Assembly: GCA_963845485.1 (NCBI GenBank)
Contig: CAWJSI010000017.1
Location: forward strand, 186,001 to 250,000
Direction of reading: 5' to 3'
From: Bog-756 sp963845485
GTDB lineage: Bacteria > Actinomycetota > Acidimicrobiia > Acidimicrobiales > RAAP-2
Length of the DNA stretch: 64,000 nt
Positions 16,724 through 25,345 of this stretch are shown piece after piece. Under the pieces are notes generated by a model that was not told the origin of the DNA, did not search any database, and was given only the letters and a program-made list of their open reading frames with translations. The position numbers and the translations under genes are program-made. The first letter of the stretch is position 1, and each line of letters begins with the position of its first letter.

Positions 16724-17341
16724 ATGCCCACGCCCGAACGAGGCCAGTCCGCCCGACCCGACGGGTCGAATCAGCGCCAGCGCATCCTCTCCACCGCGCT
16801 CTCGCTCATGGCCACCCAAGGGGTCGACGGCACCAGCATGCGTAATCTGGCCGCAGCCACCGGTCTCAACGTGGCGTCGCTCTATCACTACTTCCCGTCC
16901 AAGCGGGACCTGCTGGTGGCCGTCCTCGAGGAGCGGGGGTTCGTCGATGATCCCAATGCCTCCCAACCGTCGTTGTCACGCGACCCGGCGGCTGGTCTGG
17001 CCGACCTCCTCAACGACATCCTCCAGTCGATGCTGGAGGTGGAGGAGTTCATCCGCCTCATGATGGGCGAGGTCATGCGGGGTGACGACACCGCCTATGC
17101 CGTGGGCAACGACCTCTTCGCCGCCACCCAGGCTTCCTTGGAGCACTGGTTGGGCGAACAGGAGTCCGCCCAAGCGACCGAGGCCGAGCAGGCCGCCCTG
17201 GCCCGCATGCTGCGGAGCCTCCTCGTGGGCCTGTTCTTCGAGTACGTAGCAGGAGTGCTCGACGGAGCGGATCCGTCCGACTTCTTCCGGGCCCGGGCCG
17301 ACGAAGTGGCGGCCATCTTGAAGGAGCGGGGCCTGGGCTGA
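16724..17341 (+). CDS. TetR-family transcriptional regulator
   Basis: A 205-residue repressor. Its N-terminal helix-turn-helix runs from QRILSTALSLMATQGVDGTSMRNLAAATGL to ASLYHYFPSKRDLL, the usual TetR DNA-binding block, followed by a helical ligand domain. It is divergent from the P450 gene, and the palindrome CAAACGTTCGTTTG between them is the likely operator. The ATG at 16724 is preceded by a CACAAT box with a 6-nt spacer, so the message may be leaderless. The ligand is probably the P450 substrate or its CoA ester; this is inference. Confidence 0.85.
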   Translation: MPTPERGQSARPDGSNQRQRILSTALSLMATQGVDGTSMRNLAAATGLNVASLYHYFPSKRDLLVAVLEERGFVDDPNASQPSLSRDPAAGLADLLNDILQSMLEVEEFIRLMMGEVMRGDDTAYAVGNDLFAATQASLEHWLGEQESAQATEAEQAALARMLRSLLVGLFFEYVAGVLDGADPSDFFRARADEVAAILKERGLG

Positions 17342-17350
17342 GCCACTCAG
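17338..17350. terminator. small hairpin formed by facing stop codons
   Basis: CTGAG and CTCAG pair around CCA. The stops of the TetR gene and of the F420-type enzyme gene are both in the arms. Confidence 0.25.
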
Positions 17351-18222
17351 TCCGAGGAGGCGATGACCTCGCGGCCGAAGGTGGCGAGGGTTTCGGGTGC
17401 GGCGAAATCGGTGAACCAGGTGTAGATCCGCTCCACACCCCGCTCCCCCAGCGTGCGAAATCTGGTCCGTAGCTCGTCCGGGTTCCCGATCACATGGCCG
17501 GCGGCGCTCATGGCGCCGAAGCGCCGGTTGGCCACTGCCTCCACTTCGTCCCTCCGGGATTCATCGGCGATCAACGTGACGAGGAGCTGTACCGAGATCC
17601 TGGCCGCACCCGCCCGGGACCGGGCCGACTCCAACCGGTCCGTCTGGTGCATAGGCACGTTCCACCAGTCGGCGTACTCCGCCACCAGAGCCATGGTCTT
17701 CGGCCCGGTGCCTCCGATGACGACAGGAAGGCGACCGAGTGGCGTGGGCAGCTGGCGGGCACCGTGGACCGTGAAGTTGGGGCCCTGATGGTGGACCGGC
17801 TCCCCGGACCAGAATCCCCTCAGGAGGGCCAGCGTCTCGGCGAGTCGCTCGACCCGTTCCGCACCGGTGGCCGCGGGGAGTCCGTAGGCGGCCAGCTCCC
17901 CCGGCGTCGACCCGGACCCGATGCCCAGCTCGAAACGGCCGCCCGACAGATGATCGAGGGTGACAGCCTGACGGGCCAGGACCGCAGGGTGTCGGAACGA
18001 GTCGCAGAGTACGAGGTGACCGAGCTGGAGACGTGTGGTCACCGCGGCCAACCAGGTGACGGTGGTCATGGCCTCGTACATCGGCTGGTCGGGGGCGCCC
18101 GGGGGGAAGAGGTGGTCCATTACGGCCAGCCCGGTGAAGCCGGCCGCCTCCGCCCCCTCGGCCCGCGCCCGGAGCGCCTCGGGGGCGAGACGCATCTGGG
18201 GCAAGAAGAGATGGAACTCCAT
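17347..18222 (-). CDS. LLM-class F420-dependent oxidoreductase
   Basis: A 291-residue luciferase-like monooxygenase-fold protein. It begins MEFHLFLPQM, has GFTGLAVMDHLFPP and the conserved LDHLSGGRFELGIGSGSTPGE loop, and ends in a YTWFTDFAAPETLATFGREV helix; these features match actinobacterial F420-dependent reductases and dehydrogenases rather than FMN luciferases. It starts at 18222, 25 bp after the stop of the acyl-CoA dehydrogenase gene, so they probably share a transcript. The reaction may be hydride transfer to a ketone or enone of the pathway. Confidence 0.83.
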   Translation of the reverse strand: MEFHLFLPQMRLAPEALRARAEGAEAAGFTGLAVMDHLFPPGAPDQPMYEAMTTVTWLAAVTTRLQLGHLVLCDSFRHPAVLARQAVTLDHLSGGRFELGIGSGSTPGELAAYGLPAATGAERVERLAETLALLRGFWSGEPVHHQGPNFTVHGARQLPTPLGRLPVVIGGTGPKTMALVAEYADWWNVPMHQTDRLESARSRAGAARISVQLLVTLIADESRRDEVEAVANRRFGAMSAAGHVIGNPDELRTRFRTLGERGVERIYTWFTDFAAPETLATFGREVIASSD

Positions 18223-18247
18223 GGTCCCCCTCAACCGGGCAGGAGGC

Positions 18248-19327
18248 TCAGACGTGGTCGACCAGGATGTCGGAGAGCCGGCTCCACTGGTGCCCGGTCC
18301 CGCCGGCCAGCACCTCATTCTGCTTGGCCCGCTTGAACAGGAAGTGGGCATCGTTGGACCAGGTGAAACCGACTCCCCCGTGGACCTGGATGTTGTCACC
18401 GGTGACCTTTACCGCCGCCTCGGAGGCGTACGCCGAAGCCATGGCGGCGGCCCGGGACCGCTCCGGGGAGTCGGTGTCAGCGGCCCAGGCGGCAAAGTGC
18501 ACGCCGGCCCTCGCCAGCTCGAGCGCCTGGTACATGTCGACGATCCGATGCTTGACCGCCTGGAACTCAGCGATCGGCCGGTCAAAGACCACTCGCACCT
18601 TCGAGTACTCGACGGCCTCTTCGAGGGATCGGTCGGCCACGCCGATCAGCTCGGCCGCCAGTCCGACCGAGACGTCGTCGAGAACGGCACGCCAGATGGC
18701 CGCCTGGTCCCCGAGCGGCCCGAGTGGCTCGACCGGCTCCTCGTCGAGCACCAGGCGGGCCAGCTTGCGGGTGGGATCGAGGCCGGGCACCAGCTCGGCC
18801 TTGGGTGCCGGCAGCAGGAACGACCGGATCCCCTCTTCGGCCAGGGCCACGACGATGGCCCAGTCGGCGGTGTGGCCGTCGACCACCAACGGCTTGGTCC
18901 CGGTCAGCACCCATCCGGACCCCTTGCGGCGGGCCCGGGCCCGCACCGTGCCCAGGGGGTGGCCGTAGCCCTGCTCGTGGAGCGCCACCGTGCCCCGGGT
19001 GAGTCCTGTGGCCAGTCCGGCCACCAGGTCGTCGGCTCCGAGGGCCCGGGCCGCCAAGGTGGCGGCGACCGATGACGAGAAGAAGGGCCCGGGCAAGGGG
19101 ATCCGGCCCATCTGCTCGAGGATGATGCACATCTCGAGGAGTCCGGCACCCTCGCCGGGGATGAGCATTCCGGTCCATCCCATGGTCACGAGACGGTCCC
19201 AGAGTTCAGGCGTGATGCCTACCGGGTCGTCAGCCAGGCGTCGAAGGGTCTCGCCGTCGACCTCGTCCATGGCCCGACGGGCAACGTCTTGTAAGGCCAG
19301 TTGTTCGGCATCGAACGTGAAATCCAC
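18248..19327 (-). CDS. acyl-CoA dehydrogenase, apparently non-catalytic partner
   Basis: A 359-residue acyl-CoA dehydrogenase-fold protein. The C-terminal EYSKVRVVFDRPIAEFQAVKHR and IQVHGGVGFTWSNDAHFLFKRAK blocks are typical. Both positions that can carry the catalytic base are unusual: the C-terminal loop reads AGGTGHQ instead of EGT, and the helix-G site reads LDDVSVG instead of an HER-type motif. It therefore resembles the base-lacking subunit of heteromeric FadE pairs. The divergent gene at 19526 encodes an HER-containing partner. The GTG at 19327 has GGGGGTGG upstream and a TACACT -10 box about 38 nt before it. Confidence 0.82.
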   Translation of the reverse strand: MDFTFDAEQLALQDVARRAMDEVDGETLRRLADDPVGITPELWDRLVTMGWTGMLIPGEGAGLLEMCIILEQMGRIPLPGPFFSSSVAATLAARALGADDLVAGLATGLTRGTVALHEQGYGHPLGTVRARARRKGSGWVLTGTKPLVVDGHTADWAIVVALAEEGIRSFLLPAPKAELVPGLDPTRKLARLVLDEEPVEPLGPLGDQAAIWRAVLDDVSVGLAAELIGVADRSLEEAVEYSKVRVVFDRPIAEFQAVKHRIVDMYQALELARAGVHFAAWAADTDSPERSRAAAMASAYASEAAVKVTGDNIQVHGGVGFTWSNDAHFLFKRAKQNEVLAGGTGHQWSRLSDILVDHV

Positions 19328-19525
19328 TGTCCACCCCCGGAGTGGTGTCGCTGAGTTTTCGGACAGTGTACGCACGGGCGACCCGATGGAGACAGTTGGT
19401 CGGCGGGCCATCGCCCGGCCGTCGGCGGGCCGGCGTCCGAGAAGCTGACTGGACCCGGCTGGAGAACACCACTGTCGGCCGGTGGAGAGGCACCACTGTC
19501 CCCGCCGCGGCTAGCCTGCCCCGTT
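19328..19525. promoter_or_regulatory. divergent promoter with repeated ACTGTC motifs
   Basis: 198 bp between two acyl-CoA dehydrogenase genes. ACTGTC or its complement GACAGT occurs at 19326-19331, 19362-19367, 19391-19396, 19471-19476 and 19495-19500; the last two lie in a longer repeat CACCACTGTC spaced 24 bp. One copy overlaps the minus-strand -10 TACACT (19370-19365). On the plus strand TAGCCT (19512-19517) ends 8 nt before the GTG. A shared repressor or activator site is likely. Confidence 0.55.
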
Positions 19526-20737
19526 GTGGACTTCGCATTGGCTCCTGAAGATGAAGCGTTCCGAGACGAGCTGCGTGCCTGGCTCGATGAACACCTGCCG
19601 CCGTTCCTGGCCAGCGAGGAGCTGGTCGACGACGCCTCCATCACGGGTGAGAAGTCGGCCCACCGCCGGGCTGCCTGGCAACGCCTGTTGAATGAGGGCC
19701 GTTGGGCGGCGGTCAACTGGCCCGAGGAGTACGGGGGCCGCAACGCCACCGCCATGCAGCGCATCATCTTCTCCGAGGTCAACGCCGAGTACCGCACCCC
19801 GGGCCTGTTCAACCCCAATGGGCTCTGGCAGATCGGGCCGATGATCATCGCCTGGGGTACCGACGCGCAGAAGGCCCGTTGGCTCCCGTCCATCCTGGAC
19901 GCCACCGATCACTGGTGCCAGGGCTTCTCCGAACCCGACGCCGGCAACGACCTGGCCAATCTCCGCACCACGGCGGTGCGGGACGGGGACCGCTACGTCG
20001 TCAACGGCCAGAAGATCTGGATCTCGACGGCCCATCTCGCCCGTTGGGGCCTGTTCCTCCTGCGGACCGACCCGACCGCCATCGAGCGGGGGGCCAAGCA
20101 CGAGGGCATCACCGCCTTCATCATCGATATGCACACCCCGGGCATCGAGGCCCGGCCCATCCGGGACATGTCCGGTGAGGAGATGTTCAACGAGGTCTTC
20201 TTCAACGACGCCTCCATCCCCGTCGACAGCCGTCTGGGCGGCGAGGGTGAGGGATGGATGGTGGCCATGGGCACCCTCGGCCACGAACGGGTCGGCATCG
20301 CCGGACAGATCTCCCTGCTCGCCGCCGACCTCAACGCCATGGTGACCGCCGCCCGGTCGGTGAACCCGGACGCCCTGCATGATCCGGCCATCCGGGAGCG
20401 CCTGGCCCGAGCGTGGACCGACATCGAGCTGGCCCGGCTGCTGGCCCTCCGCGCCCTGAGCAAGATCATCAAGGGTGAGAAGAACTGGCCTGAGGTCCCC
20501 TTCGCCAAACTCATGTGGTCCTCGCTGGCCCAGACCCTGGCCGCGCTGTCGGTCGACCTGCTCGGTCCGGCCGGCGTCCTGGCCAAGGGCGGCCCCGATG
20601 CCGTCGACCGGGGCAAGTGGACCCGCCTCTACTCCTTCCAGCGGTACAGCACCATCGGCGGGGGCTCCTCGGAAGTGCAGAAGAACATCATCGCCGACCG
20701 GGCCATCAAGCTCCCTGGTCACTCACGACTCGGCTGA
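19526..20737 (+). CDS. acyl-CoA dehydrogenase, catalytic partner
   Basis: A 403-residue acyl-CoA dehydrogenase that introduces an alpha,beta double bond into an acyl-CoA, passing electrons through FAD to ETF. QGFSEPDAGNDLANLRT and VNGQKIWISTAH are the usual flavin-binding strands. The C-terminal loop is GGGSSEVQKN (no Glu), but GHERVGIAG supplies a Glu at the helix-G position used by long-chain and isovaleryl enzymes. With the divergent 18248-19327 protein it probably makes a two-subunit enzyme of the FadE26-27/FadE28-29 kind. A GTG start is used, with TAGCCT 8 nt upstream and no ribosome site. Confidence 0.88.
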   Translation: MDFALAPEDEAFRDELRAWLDEHLPPFLASEELVDDASITGEKSAHRRAAWQRLLNEGRWAAVNWPEEYGGRNATAMQRIIFSEVNAEYRTPGLFNPNGLWQIGPMIIAWGTDAQKARWLPSILDATDHWCQGFSEPDAGNDLANLRTTAVRDGDRYVVNGQKIWISTAHLARWGLFLLRTDPTAIERGAKHEGITAFIIDMHTPGIEARPIRDMSGEEMFNEVFFNDASIPVDSRLGGEGEGWMVAMGTLGHERVGIAGQISLLAADLNAMVTAARSVNPDALHDPAIRERLARAWTDIELARLLALRALSKIIKGEKNWPEVPFAKLMWSSLAQTLAALSVDLLGPAGVLAKGGPDAVDRGKWTRLYSFQRYSTIGGGSSEVQKNIIADRAIKLPGHSRLG

Positions 20738-20738
20738 C

Positions 20739-22160
20739 GTGCCCGTCGATCCACGAACGCCGTGCCTCATCGGGGTGGCGAGACGAACCTGGCGCCAAGA
20801 ACCCGCCCCCGAACCCCTCGACATGTGGGAGCAACTGGCCCGCGAAGCGGCCGACGACGCCGGTAGCCCTGATGCCCTGAAGGGCCTCCAGAGCCTCCAG
20901 GTCGTCTTCAGCCAGTCCTGGGAGTACGACGATCCCTGCGCCCGACTGGCCGCCCGCCTCGGCGCGGATCCGGCCCAAGCGTCCTACTCCGGCCTAGGCG
21001 GATCGGTGCCGGTACGACTGGCCTCCGAGGCGGCCGCAGCCATGTCCCGAGGACAGCTGGATCTCGCGCTCATCGTGGGAGGTGAGGCCCTGGCCACCCG
21101 GAAGCATCTGGCCGACCCGGCCTGGTCCTACCCTCCCGAGGAGCCCAAGCCCTACCCCATCACCATCGACCGCCTGGAGCGGAAGAACGGCATCTTCCAG
21201 GCCTATCTGACCTTCGCCCTGCTCGACACCGCCCGTCGGGCCCACCTCGGGCAGTCCTTGGATGACCGACGCCTGGAGATCGGCCGGTTGCTGGCACCGA
21301 TGAGCGAACTGGCCGCCTCCCAGCCCGTGGACGCCTGGTTCCCCATTGCCCGCAGCGCCGACGAGATCAGCACCGCCACCCCCGACAACCGGATGGTGGC
21401 CACCCCGTACACGAAGCTGATGACGGCCATCATGGACGTAGACATGGCCGCCGCCGTACTGCTGGCCACCGAAGAGCGGGCCGACGCCCTAGGTGTCCCG
21501 GCCGACCGACGGGTGTACCTTCTCGGCGACGGGTACGCCGAGGAGCCCGCCACCATGGCGGCCCGACCCGAACTCTGGCGGTCGCCGGCCATGGCCACGG
21601 CCATGGGGGCGGCCCTCGGGGGCATCCCCGGTGAGGAGGTGGCCTACTTCGACCTCTACTCGTGCTTCGCCAGCTCCCTCTCGTTCGGAGTCGACGCGCT
21701 CGGCCTTCGGGCCGACCGGCTCCTCACCGTCACCGGTGGACTCCCTTACCACGGGGGTCCGGGAAGCAACTACTCCACCCATGCCCTGGCCGCCATGGCC
21801 GAGTCGCTCCGACGCGCACCGGGCGAACTCGGTCTGGTGTCGGGGATCGGAATGCACATGACCAGCCACTCGGCCAGCCTGTGGTCCACCCGGCCGGGGA
21901 CCTACGCCCCGAGTACGGCCGCCGGGGAGCTGCCCACCGTGCCGGTGACCGGCGAGGCCGAGGGGCCAGCCCGGGTCGTGACCTTCTCCACCGTCCACAG
22001 CCGGCAGGGTCCGGAGTCGACCGCGCTCATCTGTGAGCTGCCCGACGGCACGCGGTCGTACGCCCGCCTCGACGAACCGGCTGCGGACGATCTCGACCTC
22101 GCCGGCGAGACCGTCACCCTCACACCGGGTGACAAGGGAGCCACCATCGCCCACCCCTGA
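20739..22160 (+). CDS. thiolase-like protein type 1 (TLP1)
   Basis: A 473-residue thiolase-superfamily protein that starts with a GTG 1 nt after the preceding stop. It has a thiolase core and an additional C-terminal OB-type domain (about residues 400-470, ending VTLTPGDKGATIAHP), which is the mark of TLP1 proteins of mycobacteria. GGLPYHGGPGSNYSTHALAAM is the strongly conserved TLP1 block. The role of TLP1 is not settled; it has been linked to lipid metabolism rather than to ordinary thiolysis. It is cotranscribed with the acyl-CoA dehydrogenase upstream. Confidence 0.82.
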   Translation: MPVDPRTPCLIGVARRTWRQEPAPEPLDMWEQLAREAADDAGSPDALKGLQSLQVVFSQSWEYDDPCARLAARLGADPAQASYSGLGGSVPVRLASEAAAAMSRGQLDLALIVGGEALATRKHLADPAWSYPPEEPKPYPITIDRLERKNGIFQAYLTFALLDTARRAHLGQSLDDRRLEIGRLLAPMSELAASQPVDAWFPIARSADEISTATPDNRMVATPYTKLMTAIMDVDMAAAVLLATEERADALGVPADRRVYLLGDGYAEEPATMAARPELWRSPAMATAMGAALGGIPGEEVAYFDLYSCFASSLSFGVDALGLRADRLLTVTGGLPYHGGPGSNYSTHALAAMAESLRRAPGELGLVSGIGMHMTSHSASLWSTRPGTYAPSTAAGELPTVPVTGEAEGPARVVTFSTVHSRQGPESTALICELPDGTRSYARLDEPAADDLDLAGETVTLTPGDKGATIAHP

Positions 22161-22278
22161 CCCAAGGCCGCGGGGGACGAAACAGGTCGGTAGGCCGCCT
22201 GTCATCGCCCTGGCCCAGGCCAGCGAATCCGCCGCACATCCACCGCCACGCCCGAAACCGACAAGGACTACCAACACC

Positions 22279-23088
22279 ATGACCATCCACTACGAGCCCG
22301 GGGACGACCACATCGTCCGCATCACCATCGACCGGCCCGAGGCCCGCAACTCCTTGGACATGGACCACTTCAAGCAACTCCGGATGGCCTGGGATCGCTT
22401 CAGGGACGACGACGACGCTTACGTGGCCGTGATCACCGGAGTCGGCCCCGACTTCTGCGTCGGCGCCGATCTCAAGACCTACATTCCCCAGATCACCAAG
22501 CTTTCGACCACCATGCGCGAGACCGGGGTCACCGAGATCGACGGCTACCGCCTCGACGACGGCACCAAGGCCGTGCTGCGAAATGTGAAGCTGTACAAGC
22601 CCATCGTGGCCGCCATCAACGGTACGTGCGTGGCCGGGGGGATGGAGATGCTCGGCGGCTGCGATCTCCGGGTGGCCGCCGACACGGCGACCTTCGGGGT
22701 GATGGAGCCCAAACGAGGACTGTTCGCCGGCGGCGGCACCACCGTCCGGTTGCCCCGGCAGATCCCGTACCCTGCGGCCATGGAGCTGTTGCTCTGCGCC
22801 GATCAGGTACCCGCCCGCCGTGCCTATGAGATGGGACTACTCAACGAGGTGTGCGCTCCGGACCAGGTCATGGAGCGGGCCCTCGACTACGCCCGGCGGA
22901 TCACGGCCAACGGACCCTTCGCCGTCCGCAAGACCAAAGAGTCGGTACTCACCGGCCTGGCCGTGGACATGAAAGAAGCCTACCGAATCGAATCGTCGCT
23001 CTCCTCGGAGGTGTTCTCCAGCGAGGATGCCGTGGAGGGGCCGAAGGCCTTCGCCGAGAAGCGCCCACCGGTGTGGAAGAACCGCTGA
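22279..23088 (+). CDS. enoyl-CoA hydratase (canonical crotonase)
   Basis: A 269-residue crotonase that adds water to an enoyl-CoA. The oxyanion-hole segment FCVGADLK is present. The two catalytic glutamates are at the expected 20-residue spacing, the first in AGGMEMLGGCD and the second in FGVMEPKRG, so this is the only crotonase in the window with a standard active site. The ATG at 22279 has AAGGA 11 nt upstream. It lies 118 bp after the TLP1 gene and 71 bp before an SDR gene, which suggests a beta-oxidation-like unit. Confidence 0.88.
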   Translation: MTIHYEPGDDHIVRITIDRPEARNSLDMDHFKQLRMAWDRFRDDDDAYVAVITGVGPDFCVGADLKTYIPQITKLSTTMRETGVTEIDGYRLDDGTKAVLRNVKLYKPIVAAINGTCVAGGMEMLGGCDLRVAADTATFGVMEPKRGLFAGGGTTVRLPRQIPYPAAMELLLCADQVPARRAYEMGLLNEVCAPDQVMERALDYARRITANGPFAVRKTKESVLTGLAVDMKEAYRIESSLSSEVFSSEDAVEGPKAFAEKRPPVWKNR

Positions 23089-23159
23089 CGCCCCGCCGCG
23101 GTTGACGCTGCACGGCACGGGCAGGACAACGAGACCGGAGACGGTCCGAAGGGGGAAGC

Positions 23160-23978
23160 ATGGCCGACATGAGTAACCAGGCGTTCGGTGGGAAGCGGGT
23201 ACTGATCACCGGTGGTTCTTCGGGCATCGGCGCAGGACTGGCCGAAGCCTTCGCCGCCGCCGGGGCCACAGTTGGGATCGTCGCCCGCCGTCAGGACCGA
23301 CTGGCTGAGGTGCTCGAGCGGTGTCGGATCCACTCGCCGGCATCGGTCATGTGGACCGCAGACCTGGCCGGGGGCGAAGCCGTCGACCGATTGGCCGAGC
23401 AGGCGCTCGACCAACTGGGTGGGGTGGACATCCTGGTGAACAACGCCGGAATTCCGAAGCGCCGGCACGTCACGGCACTCGACCCGGCCACGGTCGAACA
23501 GGTGATGGCCATCAACTACCTGTCACCGGTTCGCCTCACCCTCGCCCTCCTTCCCCACATGCTCGAGCGGGGATCGGGAACGGTGGTGTCGGTCGCCTCG
23601 GTGGCGGCGACACTCAGCCCGCCGGGGGAAGCGGCCTACTCCGCGTCCAAGGCTGCCCTCGCCGTCTTCTCCGAGTCGATGGCCGTCGATCTCTGGTCGT
23701 CAGGCATCAAGGTGTCGGTCGTGTATCCCGGCGTGGTGGACACCGAGCTGTTCACCTTGCCCGACAACGATCCGTTCACCGCCGACGTCCCCTCGATCAC
23801 CGTGGCCGAGGCGGCCACCACGATCCTCGAGGGTGTGGCCGGCGGATCACTGGCCATCTACGTGCCCGGCTACTTCAGCGAATTCGCCAGCAACAAGGCA
23901 CAAGACGTCGATGCATTCCTTGCCGGTACGGCCTCCTACCTGGCCGCCAAGGAGCAGCAGCCCCCGACCGTCAGCTGA
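23160..23978 (+). CDS. short-chain dehydrogenase/reductase (SDR)
   Basis: A 272-residue classical SDR. TGGSSGIG, NNAGIPKRR, SVASVAATL (catalytic Ser region) and YSASK are all present. VARRQDRL suggests NADP(H). It is a close paralogue of the SDR at 7719-8549. An AGGGGGA ribosome site stands just upstream of the ATG. Following a canonical enoyl-CoA hydratase, it could oxidise a 3-hydroxyacyl-CoA or act on a ring hydroxyl group; sequence alone does not decide. Confidence 0.87.
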   Translation: MADMSNQAFGGKRVLITGGSSGIGAGLAEAFAAAGATVGIVARRQDRLAEVLERCRIHSPASVMWTADLAGGEAVDRLAEQALDQLGGVDILVNNAGIPKRRHVTALDPATVEQVMAINYLSPVRLTLALLPHMLERGSGTVVSVASVAATLSPPGEAAYSASKAALAVFSESMAVDLWSSGIKVSVVYPGVVDTELFTLPDNDPFTADVPSITVAEAATTILEGVAGGSLAIYVPGYFSEFASNKAQDVDAFLAGTASYLAAKEQQPPTVS

Positions 23979-24005
23979 GCCGGCTCATGGGGAACGATCA
24001 GCTGA
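23971..24005. terminator. inverted repeat TCAGCTGA spanning two stop codons
   Basis: TCAGCTGA occurs at 23971-23978 and 23998-24005 and contains the stop codon of each converging gene. GAGCCGGCTC in between is a further palindrome. It is a possible bidirectional terminator without U-tracts. Confidence 0.35.
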
Positions 24006-25191
24006 GTCGCTCGATCACCGTGGCATTGGCCTGACCGCCGCCCTCGCACATCGTCTGGAAGCCATACCGGCCGCCGGTGGCCTCGAGATGGTTGAGCAAG
24101 GTGGAAGCCAACCGGACACCACTGGCTCCGAGCGGATGACCGATGGCAATGGCTCCGCCACGGGGGTTCAGCTTCTCCGGATCGGCGTGGAATGCGGCGT
24201 TCCACATGAGCGGGATGGCGGCGAAGGCCTCGTTGCATTCGATGGCGTCGAACTGTTCGACCTTCATGCCCGAACGCTCGAGAATTCGATGGGTGGCCGG
24301 TACCGGGGCGGACAGGACGATGGCAGCATCGTCGGCCGCCACGGTGGCATGGGCGAATCGGGCCCGAATGGGGAGGCCCAGCCGCTCCGCCACCGACCGT
24401 TCGGCGATGAGCATGGCGGCCGCTCCGTCAGTCATCTGCGAGGCGTTGCCGGCGGTGATGTCCGGTGCGGTGTCCGGCTCCCAGTTCTGGGCTGGGGGCA
24501 GACCGGCCAGGGCCTCGAGGGAGGCATTGCGGCGGATGCCCTCATCGACATCCAGGGTCGCGCCGGTGAAGGCACCGTCCTCGCCTTTGAGTGGCACGGG
24601 GACCGTTTCGCTGGCGAAGTGGCCCGAATCCCAGGAAGCCACGGCTCGGCGGTGGCTCTCCAGGGCGTACTGGTCCATCTGCTCCCGGGTCACCCCCCAG
24701 CGATCGGCCAGCACCTGGGCCACGCGGAACTGCATCCACAGTCGGCCGTCGATGACCTCGAGGAAGGAGGGTGGGAACGGCCCGATCCCCCCTTTGGAGT
24801 TGGAGGCCATCGGGGCCCGGGTCATCGACTCCACACCGCAGGCCACCACCAGGTCGTAGTGGCCGGCCTTCACGCCGGCCGCGGCGAAATGCATGGCCTG
24901 CTGGGAGGATCCACACTGCCGGTCAACAGTGGTGGCCGGAACGCTCTGGGGCAGGCCCGCCGCCACCCATCCGTTGCGGGTGACGTTCGTGCCCTGTTCG
25001 CCGGATTGCGTGACGCACCCCCCGATGACATCGTCGATGGTCTCGGGGTCGATTCCGGTGCGGTCCACCAGCGTGGTCAGCGCGAATCCCAACAGGTCGG
25101 CCGGATGCCAGGTCGACAGCGCCCCGCCTCTCTTACCCAACGTGGTGCGCACCACGTCGACGATGACGGCGTCGCGCTCGTTATTGCTCAC
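23998..25191 (-). CDS. acetyl-CoA C-acyltransferase (thiolase)
   Basis: A 397-residue degradative thiolase that cleaves 3-ketoacyl-CoA with CoA. The nucleophile Cys is in VDRQCGSSQQA (about residue 93), the His in AIAIGHPLGASG and the second Cys in TMCEGGGQANA, so the active site is complete, in contrast to the thiolase-like proteins at 11824 and 20739. It uses a GTG start with an AGAGG element upstream; TAGTTT about 60 nt upstream could be its -10. Together with the adjacent hydratase and SDR it completes a beta-oxidation cycle. Confidence 0.93.
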   Translation of the reverse strand: MSNNERDAVIVDVVRTTLGKRGGALSTWHPADLLGFALTTLVDRTGIDPETIDDVIGGCVTQSGEQGTNVTRNGWVAAGLPQSVPATTVDRQCGSSQQAMHFAAAGVKAGHYDLVVACGVESMTRAPMASNSKGGIGPFPPSFLEVIDGRLWMQFRVAQVLADRWGVTREQMDQYALESHRRAVASWDSGHFASETVPVPLKGEDGAFTGATLDVDEGIRRNASLEALAGLPPAQNWEPDTAPDITAGNASQMTDGAAAMLIAERSVAERLGLPIRARFAHATVAADDAAIVLSAPVPATHRILERSGMKVEQFDAIECNEAFAAIPLMWNAAFHADPEKLNPRGGAIAIGHPLGASGVRLASTLLNHLEATGGRYGFQTMCEGGGQANATVIERLS

Positions 25192-25345
25192 AGTGCCTCT
25201 TCTCCCTCTGATGCTGTCCTGTCGTGGATCTCGTACTCCAAACTACCGGTGCCCACCCCGACGTCCCCCATCGACAGCCCTAGTGCCACCTCAGTGATCC
25301 AGCTGACTTCAGGTCTGCGTGATGGAGTCGGCCAACGTCCGTCGA

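Noticed and set aside
19511..20722. 403-codon minus-strand frame opposite an acyl-CoA dehydrogenase
   Set aside because: Exact antisense shadow of a gene with flavin-binding and HER motifs.
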